The notes under the pieces: generated by a model
What the model was told of the DNA's origin: nothing
The model's input: the letters and a program-made list of their open reading frames with translations, nothing else
Databases searched by the model: none
Shown here: in pieces, positions 1 to 23,470 of the stretch
Numbering within the stretch: position 1 is the first letter of the stretch
How the letters are laid out: each line of letters begins with the position of its first letter
Assembly (NCBI GenBank): GCA_012934845.2
Contig: WNNJ02002338.1
Span: 62,001 to 126,000 of the forward strand
Direction: 5' to 3'
Length of the DNA stretch: 64,000 bases
Source: Pomphorhynchus laevis
Lineage: Eukaryota > Acanthocephala > Palaeacanthocephala > Echinorhynchida > Pomphorhynchidae
Made by a program: the position numbers and the translations under genes

Positions 1-978
1 AGGGCATACTTTTTCGACATTTTTAAGCATTAGGCATCTATTCATTAGATTAAACGCATTTTTCGCGTCAACTGACAGTATTCCATATTGCTCGTCCGAG
101 TGGAAATGATCGGTTAATGTATGTATCACATACCCTAGCCCACCTGGCTGTCCCGCACACATTTGCAGATTACCTGCTACTGCCCTTAAATCTCTTTTAG
201 CCACATTCAGAATAGCTTTACCAATTACACGACGAAATACCTCACCTACTCCAATAGGTCGGACACCAGGGCGCTTATTTAACGCAACAATTCTGCTGTT
301 AACGTATGCCTGTAAAGACTCAGCCGGAATTGATTCTGATGCAATGCGCACTGCTAAACCCGCAATGGCATCAGCTAACTTTATCGAGTGTGATCCAAAA
401 GCCGTTAACATTCGTCTGAACGCAATCGCCGTTATCCCAGAAGGACCGGCCCCTCCATGAGTCCTCAATGATTCCCTGATAATTGCACGTCCATCGATTC
501 CACTATATATTGAAAAGTGATGGGATTTACAATTAGTTATAGGAAGCGATAACACTGCATCTTGAGAAAGTGGCTGCGCAGGCGGATGTAATTCAGTCAA
601 AATATCAGATACAAGCTTACCATCACACATATCGTCAAAACTATAAACCGTATTGCCATCTTCAGTGTCTTCAAGGATTTTTATCGCTGCACTCGTTTTG
701 CCTGTTCGCATAAAACGAGAAAATTTTTTCTGCTTACTTATTCTTTGAAAACCCTTTGCAAATCCATCACTAACCATTCGACGTTGTAAGATGCTTGCCT
801 CGTCAAAAAGTTCTTTATACTTTCCCAAATTCCAATCATCCATTCTTCGTAGTAGAGCCTTTCTTATTGTACCAATTCCTCTCGATGGTATTGATTGTAA
901 CATCAATTGACTCATTACCACAACTTCTTTCAATGCCCGTTGTTTATGTAAACTAGGGATCGCGACTGCGTTGAATTT
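1..978 (-). CDS. RLE-A LINE reverse transcriptase, N-terminal part (partial)
   Basis: An open minus-strand frame runs uninterrupted from 978 to base 1 (first ATG at 915). It holds the RT fingers, with RPIGVGEVFRRVIGK at about 290-200, and motif A as VDAKNAFNLMNR near 80-40, where the first Asp is the expected metal ligand. The 762-residue frame at 31535-33823 shows the same landmarks (RPIGIGEVSRRI, DATNAFNLVNR). Motifs C (YADD) onward lie off the window. Over the visible 326 codons the RT frame has no stop, so this may be a fairly young copy apart from the TAA at 979. Confidence 0.8.
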
Positions 979-1347
979 TTATGTCAGGAGATTGATAAAC
1001 TGACCACTGGTACTGCATTTTGGAAGTTTCATGTGATTTGGAACCCAGCTTATCACTGTCATATACATGTCCTCGATCAAATTATCGTAATTTAAATTCT
1101 CCCGACGCTGTCCAACGACGACTGGTTCATTAGATGTATCGACTGTTGAAAGATGACAATTTAAATTGTCCAGGGGCACACTATCTAAGTTCTTAGATAT
1201 CATATTTGGACACGTATTTTGGCAACAAGCTGCTCTGCAGTTGACACATGCTGTTTTATTTTTCGCATACCGACATCCTTTGCATCTTGCAGCATTACTG
1301 TTGCATGTACAGCACGGGGCAATATTACTCGGCTTACCCTTCGTCAT
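979..1347 (-). CDS. Cys-rich N-terminal segment of RLE-A LINE protein
   Basis: The segment is 122 codons and starts MTKGKPSN. Its first 45 residues carry a dense cysteine array (CCTC, then CxxC pairs) that looks like a zinc-binding module, presumably for nucleic-acid binding. The pattern matches residues 10-45 of the 153-residue frame at 33853-34314, and both then share a WVPN motif and a CxxSxQF motif. The stop at 979-981 (TAA) is in frame with the RT frame that follows. Because the sister copy aligns straight through this point, I read the stop as a nonsense mutation in a once single ORF. Binding function is inferred from cysteine spacing only. Confidence 0.65.
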   Translation of the reverse strand: MTKGKPSNIAPCCTCNSNAARCKGCRYAKNKTACVNCRAACCQNTCPNMISKNLDSVPLDNLNCHLSTVDTSNEPVVVGQRRENLNYDNLIEDMYMTVISWVPNHMKLPKCSTSGQFINLLT

Positions 1348-1633
1348 GGAATGTTTAAGTTAGTTCTCGCTGGCTTGTACTTGTGATGATGTATTGTGAA
1401 TTTCGTTGTTGTATGTTATTTGTATTTACTTCAGATTGTATTTTATTTATTGTATGTTTATTAGAAACCGAAATTTTTTTTTATTATATTAATTATATTA
1501 ACTATTATAATTATATTATTTTTTTTATTTTTTAAATATATTATTAATTACAACATATGGTTCCCTCAAATGAACATATGGTTCCCTCAATTATTATATT
1601 AATAATAATTGTAACTGCAATACCGCAGGTGTA

Positions 1634-1927
1634 GTGTATCTAATACAATGTACATGTGGATTTCAATATATAGGAAAAACATATCAAATGTTAAAAACTA
1701 GGTTTAGGCAAAACATATATAATATACAGCATAATAGTCAAGCTATATTTCATAAACATATGAGATTAAAAGGACATGATATTAAAAACTGTAAATTATT
1801 TATTTTAGAACATATTATCGAAGAAAACATTTCAATATTAAATCAAAAACTATTAGAAAAAGAAGATTTTTGGATTAAAACGCTTAATTCCATGTACCCA
1901 TTAGGATTGAATGACGTGGTACAATGA
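1634..1927 (+). CDS. GIY-YIG endonuclease of Penelope-like element
   Basis: The frame is 97 codons and stays open upstream to about 1605, adding CNCNTAGV before the listed Met. The GIY half is VVYLIQC and the YIG half is FQYIGKT, with CxC between them. Catalytic-type Arg follows in LKTRFRQ, and a KEDFWIKTLNSMYPLGLN ending matches the usual C-terminus of PLE nucleases (Glu in KE being the expected metal ligand). PLE nucleases nick target DNA to prime reverse transcription. The frame ends in TGA at 1925-1927, where family members usually continue; a basic linker follows in the same frame. Confidence 0.8.
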   Translation: MYLIQCTCGFQYIGKTYQMLKTRFRQNIYNIQHNSQAIFHKHMRLKGHDIKNCKLFILEHIIEENISILNQKLLEKEDFWIKTLNSMYPLGLNDVVQ

Positions 1928-2000
1928 ATTGGCAGAAGTAGTATAATACATAATAAACAACCATATTATAATAATACGGTAAGACGCAAACCAAGAAGTA

Positions 2001-4157
2001 ATGGTGATAAAAGGAATAAAAAATAAACTTAAAAATATGAAAAAAGATATGCATATAAATGAACAATTAGAAATATTAAAACAACTTTTAAGAGATAATA
2101 AGCTGAAAGATCTTTATGTAAATATAAGAGGATTTTCTAAAGATATCATATGTTCAATAAATCAAAAATTAATTAACGACTATGATAGGCTAAGTTGTAT
2201 AATAGACAGTTATTGTAATACAAAATACTATAATAGTACAATAAATGTAAATAATAACAATAGAAAATATGCATTAACCATAAACTTCATTAATAAATGT
2301 ATAGATAACATAAATATAGCCGGACTTTTAAATAATTCTAAAAGTAAAGAAATAATAGGGTCAGATTTAAGTAAATATATTCCTAAAATAAGGTATAAAC
2401 TCCTACCACCATTAGGACGAAAAATTTGTAATTATAATAAAGAATTAAAATCAATATGTAACGATAATATTAGAAACATAATGGAAACAGAATGCAATTG
2501 TAAAAGTCTTAGTTTTGATAAAATAAATGAACATATATGTACCCATAATCTAGAATTAATTGAAAATTGTGAATTAAGAAAGCTGCTATCAAAAGGGTAT
2601 AAATATAGATTAAATAATAACAACGACAAAAATAAAATTTACAATTCGTTATATAATAACTTAAATGATTACTTTAGTAAGCTGATTAATAGTGAAAGCT
2701 CGAATATATCTAAGATAAAAATTTGGAAAGATTATATATTTGATAAAATTAAAAATAAAATGAAAATAACAAACAATTATAAAAGAAAAGATAAAATTAA
2801 TAAAGATATGTATAAAGAACTTACTAAATTAAAGGATAACTATATAATAACAACTATTGATAAAGCTAGTAATAACTTTGTCTTCATATGCAAAAAGCTT
2901 TATTATGATATACTAATGAAAGAGGTTAATTCTAATGATTTAAATGTAAATCCAACATATGAACGTAGTGAGTTGAGTTTAGAAACAATTATTACAAGTC
3001 ACTGTTCTATAATGGATAAAAAGGGTATAAAGGTTGAATTAGATAATAAAACTATACCTATATTATATTGGAATCCAAAATTACATAAAAATCCAATAAA
3101 ACCTAGGTTCATATGTAGTGCGTTTAAATGTACATTAAAACCACTTTCTGTTTATATGAATAAAATACTTAAAGTAATTAAAGCACATTTTAAAAAATAT
3201 TGCAAGGTAATCGAAATTAATACTGGTATAAAACACTATTTCAGTATTAATTCTACAAAAGAATTTTTAGAACAGACAAAAGGAATAAATTTTCAAAATA
3301 TAAATACATACGATTTTAGTACTCTTTATACAAATCTAGGTTTAGTAGATATTAAAGAAGCGTTAGTAAAATTAATTAATCTTATATTCGGAAAAAGATA
3401 TACATATATATGTTATAATAATTATAACGCCTATCTAACAAAAATTAAACCATCAAATAAATATAAATATATGGATAAAATTGAATTAATAGAATCCTTA
3501 AATATTTTGATAAATCAAAATTATTTAAAAGTAGGGACATCTATATTTAGACAAGTAAAAGGTGTTCCAATGGGTGGTAATAGTAGCCCAATTATAGCTG
3601 ACTTGTTTTTAAGCTATATAGAATATGAATTTGTTCATAACTGTGTAAAAACTAAATCTAAACAATATAAATATATGAAATATATGTTTCGATACATTGA
3701 TGATATATGTGTATTTAATTCTAATAATTTTTATTCAATTAGTGAGCACATTTATCCAGAAAGCCTTATTCTTAACAAAACCAATATTAATGATAAAGAA
3801 GGTGTATATCTAGATATGAACATTAAATTAACATTAACTAAAGCTACTATTAATTTATATCGTAAAGATGACATATTTAAATTTACAAGAAACATATTTT
3901 TGCATGAGCATTCATGCATACCATATAATATAAAATATAATACATTAAATAATGAAATTTTAAGAATTGCAACAATATGTAATGATATTGGCTTTCTTCA
4001 AAATCATTTAAATAATTTAATAGATACATATTTTAAACTAGGTTACTATAAAAATAACATCAAGCAGAAAATAGTAAAATATATAAATCAACACAATAAT
4101 ATAAAGAATAAATTTAAACTCTTAAGTGGCAAATTTTTATGGATGGATAATAAATAA
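2001..4157 (+). CDS. Penelope-like element reverse transcriptase, intact frame
   Basis: The frame is 718 codons without interruption. The N-terminal 270 residues hold a PLE-type region with a Cys/His cluster (CNCKS...HICTHN) and LRKLLSKGYKYR. The RT core follows: ATIDKASNN-like motif at about 290, PILYWNPKLHKNP near 350, DFSTLYTN (motif A) near 440, GVPMGGNSSPIIADLF (motif B) near 530 and FRYIDDICVF (motif C, catalytic DD) near 570. PLE RTs are related to telomerase RT. A 99%-like internal piece of the same element sits at 44213-45021. Codon use is extremely AT-rich, far more than in the LINE ORFs here. No C-terminal nuclease is fused. Confidence 0.9.
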   Translation: MVIKGIKNKLKNMKKDMHINEQLEILKQLLRDNKLKDLYVNIRGFSKDIICSINQKLINDYDRLSCIIDSYCNTKYYNSTINVNNNNRKYALTINFINKCIDNINIAGLLNNSKSKEIIGSDLSKYIPKIRYKLLPPLGRKICNYNKELKSICNDNIRNIMETECNCKSLSFDKINEHICTHNLELIENCELRKLLSKGYKYRLNNNNDKNKIYNSLYNNLNDYFSKLINSESSNISKIKIWKDYIFDKIKNKMKITNNYKRKDKINKDMYKELTKLKDNYIITTIDKASNNFVFICKKLYYDILMKEVNSNDLNVNPTYERSELSLETIITSHCSIMDKKGIKVELDNKTIPILYWNPKLHKNPIKPRFICSAFKCTLKPLSVYMNKILKVIKAHFKKYCKVIEINTGIKHYFSINSTKEFLEQTKGINFQNINTYDFSTLYTNLGLVDIKEALVKLINLIFGKRYTYICYNNYNAYLTKIKPSNKYKYMDKIELIESLNILINQNYLKVGTSIFRQVKGVPMGGNSSPIIADLFLSYIEYEFVHNCVKTKSKQYKYMKYMFRYIDDICVFNSNNFYSISEHIYPESLILNKTNINDKEGVYLDMNIKLTLTKATINLYRKDDIFKFTRNIFLHEHSCIPYNIKYNTLNNEILRIATICNDIGFLQNHLNNLIDTYFKLGYYKNNIKQKIVKYINQHNNIKNKFKLLSGKFLWMDNK

Positions 4158-4162
4158 TATAC

Positions 4163-4325
4163 TTTGTATTAGAATAAGATACTAGATAGTTATTTCAGAG
4201 GAAATACATCATTAGCTTGTACTTGGCCCCGCTGCTATGTTGGATAGAGGAGTTAGGGGCCGAAACCTGATAGCATAGCAGTTCCTCCTGATGATCTCTA
4301 ATTCTTATTCTGATACAACGTCTAT
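4163..4325 (+). other. Structured 3' tail of the PLE
   Basis: Just after the RT stop the sequence is highly foldable. Outer arms of about 15 bases (around 4165-4180 and 4306-4322) are complementary with one mismatch. Inside, GGCCCC (4225) pairs with GGGGCC (4254) and CTGCTATG pairs with CATAGCAG in an interleaved, pseudoknot-like order. CGAAACCTGATA between them is conserved in the relative at 8569-8745. This could be the RT recognition site or a degenerate self-cleaving ribozyme; a GAAAC and a CTGATGA are both present but not in the usual hammerhead order. Confidence 0.5.
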
Positions 4326-4516
4326 TATTTATTAGTCAATTCATAAAAATGACGTTTATTTTAAATTTTATTTTTTTTAACTTGATTTAAATTATAGAAA
4401 ATCTAAAAACAATTATTAATTTTATTATTTAATTATTAAATTTTGATTTAGCATTATTATGTTTTATTTATTTTATAATAATATTAAATACGTAGACTCA
4501 GTTAGCTGATTTAATT
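4306..4516 (-). repeat. AT-rich interspersed repeat, copy 1
   Basis: One of seven copies of a repeat of about 200 bp. On the minus strand it starts AATCAGCTAACTGAGTCTAC and ends AATTGACTAATAAATAATAG followed by ACGTTGTATCAG. The middle is low-complexity A/T. No terminal inverted repeats were seen and no coding. Confidence 0.7.
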
Positions 4517-4530
4517 CTAGATAGCTGCAA

Positions 4531-5266
4531 TGGCTCTATAATTTAATTAAACCAGTGGCTCCATAATTTAATATTATCCAAAGATTATTATTTTTCTTTA
4601 TTATTAAAGAAACATTATTATTTTATAATAAATAATTAACATTTATTTAATAATATAGCATTCGGGTCAATCAAATTGTTTTAGGCGAAGCACCCCCGAG
4701 AATTAACCTCTTGAATAAAATGTTATTGAACAAGCAATACTTGAAATAGTGAAAAGAAGATTGTTTATTAATATTTTTAAACTAAAATCAGATCATTTAA
4801 CATAGATTATTTACCGAAATATATAATTTATATATTAAATATATTTAAATAATATGTAATACGAAATATAATTAATATATAGTATCTTTAAGAAGCTAAT
4901 GCATTTTTGAAATAATAGTAACTGTTATTGAACAAGCAACATTTGAAATATTTAAAATAAGAGTGTTTATTATGATTTTTGATATTTTAAAAATGATTCT
5001 AAATGTTATTTTAATCATATTACATGTTATATGCATTATATACGATGTCATGTATCAATGTCTGTTCATATAATGGTGAAATTAAATATTCCATATTCCA
5101 TGCATATTCCATATTAGATGTTTGCACGATCTATGCTTAAAAATGTTTTTAACTATTTAACTTATAAAATGATAAGATTGAACGAATAAAGCATCATTTA
5201 ATAAGTATCAATATAACTATACTATCAGGTATAACTATCAATTAAATCATTAAATATTAAATTTTT
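4531..5266. other. AT-rich stretch, no gene seen
   Basis: This stretch is very AT-rich. Short phrases such as TTGAACAAGCAA recur at about 4727 and 4926 within similar 60-base contexts, suggesting an old local duplication. I see no ORF, RNA gene or named element. Confidence 0.5.
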
Positions 5267-5530
5267 GTGTTGAAGCGGTTGTTGAGTCTACGGGCAAAGT
5301 TTTCGGTTTACCACGCAATCTTCGTTCCTATTTTAACCTATGGTCATGAACTTTGGGTTTTGACCGAAATGATAATATCTCGGAAAAAGATGACCGAAAT
5401 GAGGTTCCTTCGCAGTGTGGCCGTTCTTAACTTTAGACCCACGACCCGACATCCGGACCTGTAGTTGACAGGAAAAACCTCATATTATTTTTTTCTTGTC
5501 AAGAAATCGTTGCTGTTGAATAAATCACCA
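5267..5530 (+). mobile_element. LINE-A 3' fragment
   Basis: The 65-codon frame 5267-5464 matches the C-terminal connection of the LINE-A family: PILTYGHELWVLTE, then ISRKK and EMRFLRSVA. The same landmarks appear at 61059-61319 (EMRFLRGVAGLSPRD). Downstream, TTTTCTTGTCAAGAAATCGT matches the 3' end of the copy near 61510, so this piece keeps the element's 3' end but has lost the C-terminal part between the RFLR motif and the tail. It is a dead fragment. Confidence 0.75.
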
Positions 5531-5540
5531 TTTTATTATT

Positions 5541-6728
5541 AATTTAACTTGAATGCATATGTGAGCTGAAATTCTTCGGGTTGTGGCACAATATTATCCT
5601 CACAGGTATTGTTCCTATTCTTGATACAGCAGGACGCTACTAATCAGTCTGGGTGGGTCTCATCAGCTGCTGACCCAGACCTACATTTCACGTTTCGACC
5701 CTTATTATCTGCTTTCTCTGTACACTGATGCTGATCGGATTTGAACTCAGGACGTCTGTATCTTGATTCAACGCTACATCTACTTCTCTGGCTGCTCCAG
5801 TTGTGTAGGTATACATTGTTGTATATTACTTTCAGTAGGGGATCGTATTCTAACGATCTATTAGAAACCTACCTAGTTGTGTGATCCGCTAGCCGGTTCA
5901 CTGTTTTTCATGCTGCCACTTGCAATGAATGTTTTTAATTTAACTTGAATGCATCTGTGAGCTGAAATTCTTCGGGTTGTGGCACAATATTATCCTCACA
6001 GGTATTGTTCCTATTCTTGATACAGCAGGACGCTACTAATCAGTCTGGGTGGGTCTCATCAGCTGCTGACCCAGACCTACATTTCACGTTTCGACCCTTA
6101 TTATCTGCTTTCTCTGTACACTGATGCTGATCGGATTTGAACTCAGGACGTCTGTATCTTGATTCAACGCTACATCTACTTGTCTGGCTGCTCCAGTTGT
6201 GTAGGTATACATTGTTGTATATTACTTTCAGTAGGGGATCGTATTCTAACGATCTATTAGAAACCTACCTAGTTGTGTGATCCGCTAGCCGGTTCACTGT
6301 TTTTCATGCTGCCACTTGCAATGAATGTTTTTAATTTAACTTGAATGCATCTGTGAGCTGAAATTCTTCGGGTTGTGGCACAATATTATCCTCACAGGTA
6401 TTGTTCCTATTCTTGATACAGCAGGACGCTACTAATCAGTCTGGGTGGGTCTCATCAGCTGCTGACCCCGACCTACATTTCACGTTTCGACCCTTATTAT
6501 CTGCTTTCTCTGTACACTTATGCTGATCGGATTTGAACTCAGGACGTCTTTATCTTGATTCAACGCTACATCTACTTGGCTGGCTGCTCTAGTTGTGTAG
6601 ATATACATTGTTGTATATTACTTTCAGTAGGGGATCGTATTCTAACGATCTATTAGAAACCTACCTAGTTGTGTGATCCGCTAGCCGGATCACTGTTTTT
6701 CATGCTGCCACTTGCAATGAATGTTTTT
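5541..6728. repeat. Three tandem copies of a 396-bp unit
   Basis: Units run 5541-5936, 5937-6332 and 6333-6728, all 396 bp, and differ by only a handful of substitutions, so the array is young or homogenised. The unit is much less AT-rich than its surroundings and has no ORF. It contains an 8-bp perfect hairpin (GTCTGGGT/ACCCAGAC) enclosing CTGATGA on the minus strand and a GAAAC nearby. Tandem 170-400-bp units with hammerhead motifs are the hallmark of animal retrozymes, whose mobility is linked to PLE reverse transcriptases, so this is a candidate; an ordinary satellite is the alternative. Confidence 0.9.
5655..5701 (-). ncRNA. Hammerhead-like core in the 396-bp unit (repeated in units 2 and 3)
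   Basis: On the minus strand the order is GGGTC-GAAAC ... GTC ... CTGATGA-GACCC. GGGTC and GACCC form a 5-bp stem II flanking the two conserved hammerhead core strands, and a GUC triplet lies where the cleavage site should be. The order is circularly permuted (stem II open). Predicted stems I and III are weak, so activity is doubtful. Equivalent sites lie 396 and 792 bases further on. Confidence 0.35.
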
Positions 6729-7597
6729 AATTTAATTTTATTATTAATTAATTATTATTGTTTAATAATTATCAGATATGACTATCGATTAAATGATTAA
6801 ATATTAAATTTTTATGGTTCAATGATTTATAATTATTTATTAAATTGTTACAAATAAACCATTTAAAGTGTACTTATTTTTATTCTACCTATCAAAATTC
6901 AATAAAAATATTGAATTTTTATACTAAAAAATATTTTATTGTTAAAATGCAATTCGAATTACTGTTTTTCGTTAAAATACAGTAGTATCGGCTTATTATT
7001 GTAAAACGCAAAATGCATCGCAACAACGAATTAAATCTTCTTTTTGAAAACTAAAATATAAAAAATCATGTTGTTCATTCACGTTGCTCCAATATTTCAT
7101 TTTTGTTGTCATATTCTAGTAAGACGCAGATTTAACAGATAATAATTCAATAATCAAAATTTTAAAATAACAGGAAAACAGCAACTTGGCGAAAAACGAC
7201 ACCTTCCGAAAGATAGAACACAACTATCACCATATAGTTGATGACTGTATAAAGAAATTGAGAGAGGGGATAAACAAATATCATTCACATTGAGATAAAA
7301 TTGTTCTGATCTTCATTTTTGCACATTCGTGTTGGATATACTAAAGTATATTTGTCAGCGTTATTTGGGTGATCGGCAATCATATCACAGCTATATAAAA
7401 TTAAAACAAGGAGAATTAAAATAAAGGTATTCAAACTGTATGGCCGTTTGACGGATGATGTTCGCATAAGAATATTGGTAATGATGACGATTGAAATGAC
7501 AAAATGTCGAATGAATCTCTAATTTTCTACTGTCGTTGTTGTTGAGTAATGAAATACTATCAAACAAACATAAAATTGGCAGACTTCATATCTTTCT
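6729..7597. other. 3' flank of Cdc42, no other gene seen
   Basis: This AT-rich stretch follows the Cdc42 stop codon on the minus strand and probably includes its 3' UTR. No polyadenylation site could be assigned with confidence. No other gene or repeat was recognised. Confidence 0.5.
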
Positions 7598-23076
<15,479 letters not shown>

Positions 23077-23092
23077 CTATAATACTTCTACG

Positions 23093-23282
23093 ATTAAATA
23101 AGCTAACTGAGTCCACGTATTTTATATTGCAAATTAAAAATAATGCAAAATAAAAGTTAAATAGTTAAATAATAAAAAATTAATTAATAATAAATAATTG
23201 TTATAATATTTTATATAATTTATATCAAGATGAATTATAAAGTGAAATTAAAAATAAAAATCAATTTTTATGATGTTAAAAA
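23093..23282 (+). repeat. AT-rich interspersed repeat, copy 4
   Basis: Starts AATAAGCTAACTGAGTCCAC and ends near ATCAATTTTTATGA. Directly upstream of Cdc42 exon 1. Confidence 0.65.
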
Positions 23283-23384
23283 CAACAATTTAACAATTTT
23301 AGATACGAAGTCCACAAACCCGCTGAACTTAAAAAGTACAAATAGATAAAACGGATAAACGCTTCTATCAATGGCTAACAATTA

Positions 23385-23470
23385 CATCAGCTAACTGAGT
23401 CTATGTATTTTATATCATAAATAAATTAAAAATAGATATAAATAATTATAAATAATAAATCATTTCATTC
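23385..23470 (+). repeat. AT-rich interspersed repeat, copy 5 (short)
   Basis: Starts CATCAGCTAACTGAGTCTAT; homology fades after about 85 bases. Confidence 0.55.

Larger units (their letters stand above)
1..1482 (-). mobile_element. RLE-type LINE (family RLE-A), 5' part, cut by window edge
   Basis: This is a non-LTR retrotransposon read on the minus strand whose 3' half lies beyond base 1. It starts with a 5' leader (1482 down to 1348), a Cys-rich N-terminal segment (1347-979) and an open RT frame that runs off the window. It aligns without gaps with the element at 31240-34390 across the N-terminus to RT joint, so both belong to one family, in which that second copy carries a C-terminal restriction-like endonuclease. 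Such elements insert by target-primed reverse transcription. The leader begins with a motif also found near the 5' ends of other families here (see 26981 and 37562). Confidence 0.8.
1600..4283 (+). mobile_element. Penelope-like element, endonuclease-first (Naiad-like)
   Basis: A GIY-YIG nuclease frame (1634-1927) is followed after 73 bases by a long RT frame (2001-4157) and a structured tail to about 4283. No nuclease follows the RT. This order is permuted relative to canonical Penelope elements, where the nuclease is C-terminal, and matches Naiad-type PLEs. The spacer can be read in the nuclease frame past its stop as a short basic linker (HNKQPYYNNTVRRKPR), supporting one element over two tandem neighbours. 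The 3' limit is placed at CATAGCAG because a diverged relative (8569-8745) matches up to there and then differs. Alternative: the nuclease is the tail of an upstream tandem copy. Confidence 0.7.

Noticed and set aside
4221-4290. HDV-like ribozyme in the PLE tail
   Set aside because: The P1/P2-like crossing is there, but no P3/L3 or P4 elements and no catalytic-C context could be placed.
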